This document shows positions 35,395 through 46,066 of a stretch of DNA of 64,000 bases, piece by piece. The notes below the pieces were generated by a model. It had not been told where the DNA came from, searched no databases, and was given only the letters and a program-made list of their open reading frames with translations. Positions within the stretch are counted from its first letter, which is position 1. Each line of letters opens with the position of its first letter. The position numbers and the translations under genes were made by a program. This DNA comes from Arenimonas sp049195245 (GTDB taxonomy: Bacteria; Pseudomonadota; Gammaproteobacteria; Xanthomonadales; Xanthomonadaceae), in the NCBI RefSeq assembly GCF_049195245.1, contig NZ_JBMIRR010000021.1, positions 62,001-126,000 on the forward strand. Direction: 5' to 3'.

Positions 35395-37413
35395 TCAGGG
35401 CGTGGCGGCCGGGTTGTGCTCGTCGAGCCAGCGCTTGACCTGCTGGTACCAGAACACCGAATTCTGCGGCTTCAGAATCCAGTGGTTCTCATCCGGGAAA
35501 TACACCAGCCGCGTCGGCACGCCCTTCACCAGCAGCGTCTGGTAGAGCTCTATGCCGTGGTTGACCGGCACCCGCAGGTCGCGCTGGCCATGGATGACCA
35601 GGGTGGGCGTCCTGAAGTTGCCGGCGCCGAGATGGGGCGAGTTGCGCTCGATCACCTCGCGGTTGCCTTCCTCCCAGAAGCCGCCGAAGCGCGGCACGTT
35701 GGTGCCGAAGTCGGCGGCGTACTGCGTGTAGAGGTTGTAGACCTTGGCGTGTGCCACCAGCGCCTTGAACGGATGCTCGCGGCCCAGGATCACCGAGGTC
35801 AGGTAGCCGCCGTAGCTGCCGCCGCCGGCGACCAGGCGGTCGGCGTCGGCCCAGGGCTGCGCCGCCACCCACTCGCTGGCCTTGATCACGTCCTCGTAGG
35901 GCATCTGCGCCCATTCGGGATTGATCGAGTCGGCGAACTTCTCGCCAAAGCCCGAGCTGCCGTGGAAGTTGGGCCACACCGTGACGTAGCCCCAGCTGCC
36001 GAACACCTGCGCGTTCCAGCGGTACTGCATGGAATTGGTGACGGCGTTGTGCGGGCCGCCGTGGATCAGCACGAACACGGGGTACTTCTTGCTGCGGTCG
36101 AAGCCGGCCGGATAGTTCACCCACATCTGCACCGGGTCGCCGTTGGCGCCGGCGTAGGTGACCGACTCGAAGGTGCCGATGGCGGTGTCGGCCAGCAGCG
36201 CATCGTTGACCGTGGACAGCTTGCGCGCCTGGCCGCTGCGCGGGTCCACGCGCACCAGGGTGGGCGGTTCGATGAAGCTCTGCCGCAGCGCGTAGATCGC
36301 ATCGTGCGCCACCGACAGGCCGCTGAAGGACGACTCGCCGGTGATCGCGCGCGGCTTGCCCGACAGCGGCAGCTCGTAAAGCCGTGTGGTGCCGGCGTCG
36401 TCGATGGCGCCGTAGAGGGTGCGCCCGTCGCGCGACCAGGCCAGGCCACTGGCGCTGCGGTCCCAGTCGGCATGCAGCTCGCGGGTGGCGCCGCTGCGGC
36501 GATCGTGCAGCATGGGCCGCGCCTTGGCGGCGTAGAAGCCAGGGATGCGCTGCTGCAGGAACACCAGGTGCCGGCCATCGGGGCTATAGAGCGGATTGCC
36601 GTCGGTGTCGGCATTGCCGGCGCTGAGGTTGCGCGGCGTGCCGCCGGCCGTGGGCATCAGGTACGCGTCCACATCGGTGCGATTGCTGGCCGGATCGCTA
36701 TCGGCGGTGAAGGCCAGCTCACTGCCATCGGGCGATACGTCGTACGTTCCCTCGAAGCCCTGCGAGAAGCGCGGCAGCTGCAGCTTGCTGGCCAGGGTCA
36801 GGGCCTTCACTTCGCCGCTGGCCACGTCCACCGAGAACACGTGCGCCTGGCGATCGTCCTGCAGCGTGTCCCAGACGCTGACCGGGCCGCCGTCCCAGAC
36901 CTGCGCCTTCATCTTGCCTTCGTCGCGATCCTTCAGACGCTTGGCCTGCTGGTCCAGCGGCGTTTCGGCCCAGATGCGCGACACGAACAGCAGCCGGCCA
37001 TTGCCGGCCCAGCGCGGCACGGAGACGCCGGTGGCAAAGGTGGTGAGCCGGCGGGCCTCGCCGCCGGCCATGGACAGCAGGTAGATCTGCGGCGCCTTGT
37101 CGTCGTCGCGCTGCGCGATGAAGGCCAGGGTCTGGCCGTCCGGACTGAAACGCGGCGAGGACTCGGCCGCCGGATCGGCCGTGAGCGCGCGACCGGGGCC
37201 GCCGTCGCCGCTCCACAGCCAAAGGTCGGTGAGCAGCTTGTCGTCGGCCATCACGGTGCGCGACACGGGCGCCACGACATGGCGACCATCCGGTGACGTT
37301 TCGGGACCGCCGATGCGCTGGATCTCCCAGCTCCTTTCGGCGCTGAACGGCTGGGCGGCGTGGGCCTCCGCAGTGGCAAGAGCAAGCAGGACCATCCAAG
37401 CCGCGTGCTTCAT
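35395..37413 (-). CDS. S9 family peptidase (prolyl oligopeptidase-like, exported)
   Basis: The 672-residue protein has a signal peptide (AHA-AQ, residue about 19), a beta-propeller domain with repeated SPDG motifs (TSPDGRHV, FSPDGQTL, YSPDGRHL), and a C-terminal alpha/beta hydrolase domain. The nucleophile is in GGGSYGGYL. The Asp (HGQRDLRVP) and His (PDENHWIL) complete the triad. IHGGPHNA is the oxyanion-hole motif. This is the acylaminoacyl/dipeptidyl-peptidase branch, which releases short peptides in the periplasm. ATG at 37413 gives the signal peptide. Confidence 0.93.
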   Translation of the reverse strand: MKHAAWMVLLALATAEAHAAQPFSAERSWEIQRIGGPETSPDGRHVVAPVSRTVMADDKLLTDLWLWSGDGGPGRALTADPAAESSPRFSPDGQTLAFIAQRDDDKAPQIYLLSMAGGEARRLTTFATGVSVPRWAGNGRLLFVSRIWAETPLDQQAKRLKDRDEGKMKAQVWDGGPVSVWDTLQDDRQAHVFSVDVASGEVKALTLASKLQLPRFSQGFEGTYDVSPDGSELAFTADSDPASNRTDVDAYLMPTAGGTPRNLSAGNADTDGNPLYSPDGRHLVFLQQRIPGFYAAKARPMLHDRRSGATRELHADWDRSASGLAWSRDGRTLYGAIDDAGTTRLYELPLSGKPRAITGESSFSGLSVAHDAIYALRQSFIEPPTLVRVDPRSGQARKLSTVNDALLADTAIGTFESVTYAGANGDPVQMWVNYPAGFDRSKKYPVFVLIHGGPHNAVTNSMQYRWNAQVFGSWGYVTVWPNFHGSSGFGEKFADSINPEWAQMPYEDVIKASEWVAAQPWADADRLVAGGGSYGGYLTSVILGREHPFKALVAHAKVYNLYTQYAADFGTNVPRFGGFWEEGNREVIERNSPHLGAGNFRTPTLVIHGQRDLRVPVNHGIELYQTLLVKGVPTRLVYFPDENHWILKPQNSVFWYQQVKRWLDEHNPAATP

Positions 37414-37622
37414 CGATTTCCCCTGGTTTGCGACGCCTCCCGGCGCCTGGCCCCGAGGATAATCCAAGCCGGCGTGGGCCACTCCGCCGGACTGTTGCGA
37501 ACACGGGCATAACGCACGGTGGCGGACGCGCGGCCAGCGTTCACGGTCCCGGAACTGTTTTCCTGCCCCGTCATGGGTATATGCTCGGGCTGCGAAGCAC
37601 CTTGGGGAGGCGCGGGGGAATC

Positions 37623-37685
37623 ATGCGTCCACCTGCCATCGTGGTTCGTCCCATCCACTCACCAGATGCAGGGGTCGCCACATGA
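37623..37685 (+). CDS. Possible 20-residue leader peptide coupled to the next gene
   Basis: A short frame starts at ATG 37623 after a strong GGGGG-type ribosome site and ends with TGA overlapping the ATG at 37682 (ATGA). The peptide begins MRPPAIVVRP and has no known match. It may be a leader that couples or attenuates translation of the exported protein, or chance. Confidence 0.3.
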   Translation: MRPPAIVVRPIHSPDAGVAT

Positions 37686-38764
37686 ATCGTTCCTCCATTG
37701 CTTACGGGGTCATCCTCGGCTGCGCCATTCTCGCGGGCAGCGCCAATGCCGCCTCGCTCGTCAACGCGGAGCAGCAGCGCCGTTCCGACCTCGTTGTGCA
37801 GATCGTCGAGAAGTGGGGCGAACACGTCGAGGGCGCGTATTCGCGCTCGGCCGACGCCTGGAGCAAGGACATGCTGCCGCTGCTGATGAAGACGCCGCTG
37901 GATTCGCTGCAGCGGGCCGCCAATGCCCGCACCTTCGAAGACATGAACGAGGCGCTGCTGGCCAAACCCGCCCCGATGCCGGTACTGCCGCGCGTTGGCC
38001 TGGCCACCCCGCTTGTCTCGGGCAGCAGCACCCCGCGGCCGGCAGCGGCCGAAGACAGCACGCAGGCCCTGGGTGACGCCGACGGCGACCTGGTCTACGT
38101 GCCGGTCACGCCTTGCCGCGTCATCGACACGCGCCTGGCCGGCGGCACCATCCCGGCCGGCGGCACCCGCAGCTTCGACATCGCCGCGGCCACCGGCTAC
38201 GCGGCACAGGGTGGCTCCGCCACCGACTGCGACGTCGGCAATGTCGGCACGATCGGCTCGGCCGTCATCAACTTCACCGTGGTGAACCCGGACCTGGCGG
38301 GCTACATCACCGCCTACGCCTTCGGTGGCACCCAACCGCTTGCCGCCACGGTGAACTACGCCGCCGGCGACATCCGCGGCAATCTTGCCATCGTGCCCGT
38401 GGACAGCAATTCGGCTGGCAACGACATCACCGTCTTCACGTTCGGCGGCACCCACCTGGTGGGCGACATCGTCGGCTACTTCATCGCCCCGCAGGCCACC
38501 GCCCTGCAGTGCACGTCCACCTTCGCCACCCAGAACGTTGCCGCCAACGGCATCTTCAACTTCCCGATCCCGGCCTGCCCCGTCAGCTACGCCGTCACCG
38601 GCGCTGGCTGCCGCACCCCGGGCTTCAACGAGGCCGCCTGGTCCATCAACGGCATGTACCGCAACGGCAGCACCGTGGATACCTACTGCTCGGGACTCAA
38701 CACCACCGCCGGCGTCATCACCGTCGAAGGCACGGCGCAGTGCTGCCGCGTGCCGGGTCGCTGA
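37682..38764 (+). CDS. Exported protein with a VTPCRVIDTR motif domain
   Basis: The 360-residue product has a signal peptide (ANA-AS, residue about 23), a helical region to about residue 90, and a linker. A beta-rich domain then opens with VPVTPCRVIDTRLAGG at about 142-157. That motif recurs in exported proteins of actinobacteria, acidobacteria and myxobacteria, usually as a repeat in surface proteins. The domain includes GSAVINFTVVNP, TVNYAAGDIRGN and LVGDIVGYF. A Cys-rich tail follows with at least five cysteines (ACPV, AGCRTPG, YCSGL, QCCRV). The function is not established; adhesion or a protein-protein role is a guess. Confidence 0.75.
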   Translation: MNRSSIAYGVILGCAILAGSANAASLVNAEQQRRSDLVVQIVEKWGEHVEGAYSRSADAWSKDMLPLLMKTPLDSLQRAANARTFEDMNEALLAKPAPMPVLPRVGLATPLVSGSSTPRPAAAEDSTQALGDADGDLVYVPVTPCRVIDTRLAGGTIPAGGTRSFDIAAATGYAAQGGSATDCDVGNVGTIGSAVINFTVVNPDLAGYITAYAFGGTQPLAATVNYAAGDIRGNLAIVPVDSNSAGNDITVFTFGGTHLVGDIVGYFIAPQATALQCTSTFATQNVAANGIFNFPIPACPVSYAVTGAGCRTPGFNEAAWSINGMYRNGSTVDTYCSGLNTTAGVITVEGTAQCCRVPGR

Positions 38765-38782
38765 TCCGCCTGGGCTGAGGAC

Positions 38783-38804
38783 GGCCGGCGCACACGCGCC
38801 GGCC
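38783..38804. terminator. GC-rich hairpin after the VTPCRVIDTR protein
   Basis: A perfect 9-bp stem (38783-38791 with 38796-38804) with an ACAC loop lies 18 bases after the stop. There is no U-tract. The loop and stem resemble those of the hairpin at 34115-34140. Confidence 0.4.
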
Positions 38805-38821
38805 ACTCCCGCCAACCCGTC

Positions 38822-39310
38822 ATGCGTTTGCCCGGTTTCACCTTCGCAACGATCATCGCGCTGTCCCTGCTCGGCTGCACCGCGCGCACCGCACCCTCCG
38901 AGTCTCCCGAGGTGCCCGCGGCCGACGCGGCCATCGCGCAATCCGTCGCGCCTGCACCGGCAACGGCCGATGCATCGCCGCCTCCTGCCCTGGACAGCCA
39001 GGCGCCGATCACATCGCCTGCCGAGGCCGCGAAGAAGCAGACCCGGATCGAAGACGTGACGGGCATCGCTCCCTCCGGGCCCAGCCGCAGCTGCCGGTCG
39101 GACAGCGATTGCGCGGTCAAGGACGTGGGCAGCTGCTGCGGCTACTTCCCCCGGTGCGTCAACAAGGATGCCCGCACCGATCCGGCGGGGGTGCGCGCCC
39201 AGTGCGAAAAGGACGGCATGTCGTCCATCTGCGGTTTCCCGGAGGTCAGCGGCTGCCAGTGCGTGCAAGGTCTGTGCGAAAGCCTGACCGATGGTACGGC
39301 CGTGATGTGA
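38822..39310 (+). CDS. Cys-rich lipoprotein of unknown function
   Basis: The 162-residue product has a lipoprotein signal (LLGC, Cys near residue 20) and an Ala/Pro-rich linker to about residue 75. A compact domain with nine closely spaced cysteines follows: CRSDSDC, GSCCGYFPRC, QCEKDG, SICGFP, GCQCVQGLC. The CxxDxDC start resembles small disulfide-rich modules seen in eukaryote-like and myxobacterial exported proteins. Disulfide formation fits the periplasm or surface. Its stop lies directly at the edge of the repeat at 39309-39520. No family assignment is made. Confidence 0.75.
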   Translation: MRLPGFTFATIIALSLLGCTARTAPSESPEVPAADAAIAQSVAPAPATADASPPPALDSQAPITSPAEAAKKQTRIEDVTGIAPSGPSRSCRSDSDCAVKDVGSCCGYFPRCVNKDARTDPAGVRAQCEKDGMSSICGFPEVSGCQCVQGLCESLTDGTAVM

Positions 39311-39520
39311 CTCGCCGGCGGATCCGGCGGTTGAACAATCCCGTACACGAACAACCAGCGCGTCAGCGCGCGTGCGTGTCCGCCTGGACGCGCACGCGCC
39401 GACGCGCGGGAGCCACGTCGACCGCACCGTTTGACCGCCGGATCGGCAGGAGAGCTGCCCCGCCCTGGTCCTGATCGCGTACGCGCAAGCATCGAAGCGC
39501 GCGGCTACGGGCCTTCCTGA
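39309..39520. repeat. Partial third copy of the 16 kb palindromic element
   Basis: This fills most of the 309-base gap 39311-39619. It starts with the GATCCGGCGGTTGAAC block seen at 16232-16250. It then has a long hairpin centred on GTGTCC-GCCT-GGACGC (about 39358-39407) like the one near 16645. It ends with the conserved block (about 39433-39520) that matches the right arm of the 16 kb element, including GGTCCTGATCGC and ACGCGCAAGCATCG. The terminal 22-bp hairpins and most of the left arm are missing, so this copy is truncated. Confidence 0.8.
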
Positions 39521-39564
39521 CGGCAGCCTGGCGGAACCGGCGCGAGGCAGCAGGAACCGAGGCC

Positions 39565-39598
39565 AAAAAGAAAGGGCCCGGATTTCTCCGGGCCCTTT
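39565..39598 (-). terminator. Rho-independent terminator after the S8 protease
   Basis: A 12-bp GC-rich stem (about 39571-39582 with 39587-39598, 4-base loop) is followed on the minus strand by CTTTTTGG. It lies 22 bases past the protease stop. Confidence 0.85.
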
Positions 39599-39619
39599 CG
39601 TGAAACGTGGCGCAGCTGG

Positions 39620-42600
39620 TCAGGGCGTGACGGTCAGCTGCACCGGCACGGCCACCGACGGCGACGCCGGGTCGTTGCTGTTCACGCACACGAAGGCGCC
39701 GTAGGTCGCGGCGGCAAGCGCGGACGAGTTCAGCGCCAGGCTGGTGGGCTGGCTGATGCCCGCCGCCAGCGTGCCGCCGGCCGGGCTCAGCGCACCCAGC
39801 CAGGGCGCACCGCAGGCCACCTGACCGGTCACCCGCATGTTCAGGCCGGGGAAGGCGTTGTTGGACGCCCAGGCGCCGCCATTGGCCTGGTCGATGCTGA
39901 TCGACATGAAGGTGCCGTTGCCGGTGGCCGAGCCGAACTGCGCCCAGCGGTTGGCGAAGGTACCGCGCGTGTTGACCACCAGCCAGTAGCTGCCGGGCGG
40001 CAGGACCACGTTCTGGCCAGCCGCGGCCAGGTTCAGCGTGAGGAAGCCACCGGCCGTGCTCACGCCCGGCGCGTTCGAGGCGGCCGTGTAGGTCCACACT
40101 GCCGCGCCCGGATTGGTGGCCGGGTTGCCCGCCGGCACGCCGGCGACATCCGGGTAGATCGACCAGGTCAGGTTGACCGCCGCCGCCGGGAAGGCCGCGC
40201 CGCTGACCACGAAGCCCTCGGCGCTCAGGCCGGTGATCTGCGTGCTCGTGCCCACCTGGAAGTCATCGGCGGCGTACTGCGCGTTGAAGCCCGCGGTCGC
40301 CGGATCGGTGTAGGTCGTGTTCCGGAAGCCGCTGTTGATGGCGCCGCGGTCGGCACGGTACAGCGAGGTGGCACCGTTGCCCGACGTGGCGACCGTGTAC
40401 ACCAGCGGCGAGCCGCCGATGTTGCCGATGTTGAAATTGGTCGTCGTGTTGTTGCCGGCCGCGACGCTCGCCGACACCAGGTTCGGGACCGACAGCACCG
40501 GCGGGGGCACCTTGACGCCGATGGGCAGCGTGAGGGTGGCGTCCGTGGCCGACTGGGCGCCGCTGAGCACGCGGGTCATCACCAGCTCACCGAAGTTCCA
40601 GGTGTTGTTGGCCGGGAGACCCGAGGTGTCGATGGTCACCGTGATGGTGCGCGTCGTGCCGGCGGGAATCCAGACCAGCGCGCTGTCGACGCTGCCGGTC
40701 AGGCCGGTGATGCTCAGCGACCACAGCCCGCCCGACGTGCCCGGATTGCGGAAGGTGCGCACGAACTGGCAGCTCGGGGCACAGTTGCCCTGCGCCATGC
40801 TGGGCAGGTTGAGCGTGTGCGCCAGGCCACCGGTGCCGGGATTGGCCGCCAGGTAGTTGGCCTTGGTTTCATTCATCACCAGGCCGGCCCGGATGGCCCG
40901 CTCAAGGCGGATGCGGCCCGAGCCACGCGCAAGCGGGTTGGCAGGCGACACCTGGTCTTCCAGGAAGACCTGGGTCTTGGCGGTCATCAACAGCGCCGAC
41001 TTGATCTCGGCGACGGTCCAACCCGGACGGGCCTGGCGGATGAGCGCGGCGGCGCCGGCGTTGTGCGGCGAAGCCATCGAGGTACCGCTGATGGTGCCGA
41101 TCAGCTGCTCGGAGCCCGTGAGCGTGGTGCCGGCCAGCGTGGCCAGGACGTCCACGCCCGGTGCGGTCACGTCGGGCTTGATCAGGTTGAAGTCGCCGGC
41201 CGGACCCCGCGAGCTGAACGAAGCCAGCGCATCGGCAGTGTTCGGCAGGCCCACGGCGGGGAAGGAAATCTGCGCCGTGGCGCTGCTCGGGTTGGCGTTG
41301 CCGAAGCTGGCCAGCGCATCACCCTCGGCCTGGGTCACGCTGAACACGGGAATGGTCGTGCCCGGCACCGACGGCAGGATCGCGCCCGCCTGGTTGTTGG
41401 CGATGACCACCGCAACCGCGCCGGCGGTGGTGGCGTTGTTGACCTTTTCCGCGAACCCGCAGGTACCGCGGCGGATGAGCGCGATGCCGCCGGTGAAGGC
41501 GCCCGCCGGGAACGGCGCGGTGTTGCAGCCGTCCGTGGTGGTGGCGATACCGGGGCTGATGAACAGGCGGGTGGTGCCCGGGATGGTTGCCGAGAAGGCA
41601 ACGCCGCCGGAGCCCACGTTGAGCACGACCGGCTGAAGCGGGGCCGGCACCGGTGCCGGGCCCGTGACCTGCAGCAGGAACGCGAAGCCGGCGCGGCCAT
41701 GCTGTGACGCCGCGGTGGCCGAGGTCCAGGGCTCCAGGTGGCCCAGGGTGTTGGGACCCGGACCGCTGTTGCCCGCCGAGGTGGCGACATAGATGCCGGC
41801 ATCGGTGGCGTCGAGGAAGGCCAGGGACGTTGCTTCCGACCAGGGCTGCGCGCCGCCGCCGATCGAGTAGTTGATGACATCGACGCCATCGGCCACGGCC
41901 TGGTTGATCGAGGCCAGGGTGGACACGTTCGGGCACAGGCCCTGTCCGGTGGCGGTGTTGGTGTAGCAGGCGTCATAGGCGATCAGGTTGGCGCGCGGCG
42001 CCACGCCGGAGATCCGCAGCGGGGCACCGCTGAACACGACGTCGCGGCGGTTGCCGGCGGCCGTCGAGGCCGTGTGGCTGCCGTGGCCGTTGGTGTCGCC
42101 AAAGCCGGGCTCTTCGCGCACGTTGGCCACGCCGCACTGGTTGCCGGGTGCCAGGCAGACGAAGTCGTAACCGCCGATCAGCTTGTCGTTGCAGCGGCCA
42201 ACGTCGTCACCGGCGGCAGCGCAGCTGCCGAGGTAGACGCCCGCGCCGAGCGGGTTGGTGTGGACATAGCCGTCCACCGGATCGGTGGCGGCGAACGACG
42301 GGCTGCCGAAGTTGATGCCCGAGTCGATCATGCCGACGATGACGCCTTCGCCCTGGACGGCGTTGGCGCCACCCGGCTGGCTGATGCTGCCGGCCCAGGC
42401 GGCGGGTGCACCGATCAGGGTCGGGCCGACGTCGGTGTCGGCCACGTACTCGCGGTAGGCTTCGACCAGGCGCACGCCGGGCAGCTTCGCCACGCGGGCC
42501 GCCTCTTCACCGGTCAGGTCGACCACGATGGCGTTGGTGGCGTGCTGCATGCGCATGCGCACTTCCAGCGCGCGGCCGGCGGCGCCGGCCATCTGCTCTT

Positions 42601-43144
42601 CCATCTGCAGCTGGCGGCCCTGCAGGTAACCCAGGTAGTTCTGGGCCTCCGGGCTGTTCACGTCCAGGCGGTGCTTGCCGTCGCGGCTGACCTGCTTGGG
42701 CATCGACAGCTCGGCGATGCCGCCGCGGTAGGCCGCCAGCGAGGGCTCGTCGAACAGGACGATGAAGGTGCCCGGAGCCAGGGTGTCGCTACTGGTGACC
42801 GGGGCGGCCGGGCGGTTCACGCCGCCGCCGATGTTGAGCGATTCCTCGTAGCGGAAGCCGCCGCCGGGAAGGCGATTGGACGGCATCACCACCGCACCGC
42901 GGCGTTCGACGTTGCTGCGGGCGTACTGGCCGCGGCCCGGCGTGGCGGTGCCCTTGCCGGCGCGCGAGGCGATGACGCCGGCGCGCGCGCCGACCGGTCC
43001 GGGTTCGGTGCGCGCATCCGCGGACCGACCGGTGGGATCCACGCCAGCCTGCTGGCCCGCGAAGTAACGATAAGTAGCGGGACTCGCCGCTGCGACCAGT
43101 GCCACGAGCGCGATTGCCGCGCCCCACTTCTTCATCTTCACCAT
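39620..43144 (-). CDS. Secreted S8 (subtilisin-type) serine peptidase with PA insert
   Basis: The 1174-residue protein has an N-terminal signal/anchor (residues about 5-25), a linker, and an inhibitor-I9-type propeptide (about 120-235, TFIVLFDEP and NAIVVDLTGEEAARVAKLPGV). The catalytic domain has Asp274 in GMIDSG, His354 in NGHGSHTAS and Ser689 in GTSMASPH. A PA domain (about 510-590) is inserted between His and Ser, as in Vpr/C5a-peptidase-like enzymes. The last 400 residues are beta-rich, probably export or substrate-binding domains. ATG 43144 has a GGGGGAAAG ribosome site; a second ATG lies three codons in. It probably degrades external proteins. Confidence 0.93.
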   Translation of the reverse strand: MVKMKKWGAAIALVALVAAASPATYRYFAGQQAGVDPTGRSADARTEPGPVGARAGVIASRAGKGTATPGRGQYARSNVERRGAVVMPSNRLPGGGFRYEESLNIGGGVNRPAAPVTSSDTLAPGTFIVLFDEPSLAAYRGGIAELSMPKQVSRDGKHRLDVNSPEAQNYLGYLQGRQLQMEEQMAGAAGRALEVRMRMQHATNAIVVDLTGEEAARVAKLPGVRLVEAYREYVADTDVGPTLIGAPAAWAGSISQPGGANAVQGEGVIVGMIDSGINFGSPSFAATDPVDGYVHTNPLGAGVYLGSCAAAGDDVGRCNDKLIGGYDFVCLAPGNQCGVANVREEPGFGDTNGHGSHTASTAAGNRRDVVFSGAPLRISGVAPRANLIAYDACYTNTATGQGLCPNVSTLASINQAVADGVDVINYSIGGGAQPWSEATSLAFLDATDAGIYVATSAGNSGPGPNTLGHLEPWTSATAASQHGRAGFAFLLQVTGPAPVPAPLQPVVLNVGSGGVAFSATIPGTTRLFISPGIATTTDGCNTAPFPAGAFTGGIALIRRGTCGFAEKVNNATTAGAVAVVIANNQAGAILPSVPGTTIPVFSVTQAEGDALASFGNANPSSATAQISFPAVGLPNTADALASFSSRGPAGDFNLIKPDVTAPGVDVLATLAGTTLTGSEQLIGTISGTSMASPHNAGAAALIRQARPGWTVAEIKSALLMTAKTQVFLEDQVSPANPLARGSGRIRLERAIRAGLVMNETKANYLAANPGTGGLAHTLNLPSMAQGNCAPSCQFVRTFRNPGTSGGLWSLSITGLTGSVDSALVWIPAGTTRTITVTIDTSGLPANNTWNFGELVMTRVLSGAQSATDATLTLPIGVKVPPPVLSVPNLVSASVAAGNNTTTNFNIGNIGGSPLVYTVATSGNGATSLYRADRGAINSGFRNTTYTDPATAGFNAQYAADDFQVGTSTQITGLSAEGFVVSGAAFPAAAVNLTWSIYPDVAGVPAGNPATNPGAAVWTYTAASNAPGVSTAGGFLTLNLAAAGQNVVLPPGSYWLVVNTRGTFANRWAQFGSATGNGTFMSISIDQANGGAWASNNAFPGLNMRVTGQVACGAPWLGALSPAGGTLAAGISQPTSLALNSSALAAATYGAFVCVNSNDPASPSVAVPVQLTVTP

Positions 43145-43354
43145 GTCTTTCCCCCGAGGCAGCTGACTGAAGCCAACAATGCGGACGATCCCGTGCATGC
43201 ACTCCCTGCAAGCCATCCCCGAAGGACGTACCGGGTCGATACGGGACGGACCCGGGCGCCAGGCGCCCTCCGAATTCCCGCTGGCCGAGTGTAAGCCCAA
43301 TTCCCGCCGATGTGCCACGCCATCCCGGAGGAAGGAATTTTCCCGTTGCAATGC

Positions 43355-43383
43355 AAAAAGCCCGGCACGAGGCCGGGCTTTTT
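43355..43383 (-). terminator. Rho-independent terminator after groEL
   Basis: A 12-bp stem AAAAAGCCCGGC / GCCGGGCTTTTT (43355-43366 with 43372-43383, 5-base loop) is U-rich on both strands. It lies 27 bases past the groEL stop and isolates groEL from the protease gene. Confidence 0.9.
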
Positions 43384-43409
43384 GGTCCAACGCGATGCTG
43401 CAGTGCGGC

Positions 43410-45056
<1,647 letters not shown>

Positions 45057-45128
45057 TTCTTTAACTCCAGAATTCTTTGGGGGTTGGTTCGGGGCCGGTC
45101 GCGCAAGCGCGGACCGGCGGGGCGCTCA

Positions 45129-45413
<285 letters not shown>

Positions 45414-45461
45414 GGGTTTCCCTTTTTATTCCATTAAATTCAACGACATGGCCTGTGCCTG

Positions 45462-45488
45462 TTAGCACTCGGCCCCGGTGAGTGCCAA
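45462..45488 (-). promoter_or_regulatory. CIRCE operator (HrcA site) of groESL
   Basis: TTAGCACTC-N9-GAGTGCCAA matches the CIRCE inverted repeat (consensus TTAGCACTC-N9-GAGTGCTAA) with one mismatch. HrcA represses chaperonin genes through this site. A -10-like TATCAT overlaps its distal end on the minus strand (45493-45488). Confidence 0.93.
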
Positions 45489-45586
45489 TGATACGCGCAC
45501 GGCTTCCGGACAGGAAGCCGGGCGACCCGCCATGGATGGGGGGACAGGCGCGAGGTTTCAAGGCAGGGAGCGCCCTGCCCGCCTGG

Positions 45587-46012
45587 TCAAGGACCGGTCT
45601 GGCCTGCGGCGCCCCGCGCCACCCCCGCCCTGCCCCGCGCCCTGGCGCCCAGCGCCGCGGCCGGCAGCATCAGCGCCATGCCTGCCAGCCAGGCCCACAG
45701 GGGGGCGTGGCCGTAGAACGCGGTCATGGCCCACGCCGTCAACGCCACCTGCACCACCGCCATGGCGATGGCGTGGCGCAGTTCATGGCGTCCTGCGATC
45801 CGGGCGGTCACGTAACCCGCGACGACCATGGCCAGGCTTGAATAGAACAGGATGAACAGCTTCACCCCGACGTTTCCCTGCATCGCCTCCCGGGTCGGCA
45901 AGGCTTCCGGGAACAGGCGCATCAGGCTGGGCGTCGTCGCCATTTCGATGGCAAACGTGAGCACGGCAAGCACGAACAGTCCCGCGACCACGGCAGCAAG
46001 GCTACGCACCAT
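45587..46012 (-). CDS. Small membrane protein of unknown function
   Basis: The 141-residue product has four hydrophobic segments: about residues 3-23, 52-72, 78-100 and 105-125 (for example LFILFYSSLAMVVAGYVTARI, quoted as LFILFYSSLAMVV). It has no charged catalytic motif and ends with an Arg/Ala/Gly-rich tail. I do not recognise the family. ATG at 46012 begins the first segment; an upstream in-frame ATG (46045) overlaps nothing but adds a non-membrane stretch. It lies 55 bases downstream of the AraC/GyrI regulator on the same strand and may be cotranscribed. Confidence 0.65.
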   Translation of the reverse strand: MVRSLAAVVAGLFVLAVLTFAIEMATTPSLMRLFPEALPTREAMQGNVGVKLFILFYSSLAMVVAGYVTARIAGRHELRHAIAMAVVQVALTAWAMTAFYGHAPLWAWLAGMALMLPAAALGARARGRAGVARGAAGQTGP

Positions 46013-46066
46013 TTCAGGACTCCCGGCGTGGGTTGGCAACCGCATTGCGCCTGCAGCCCGGCGCCG

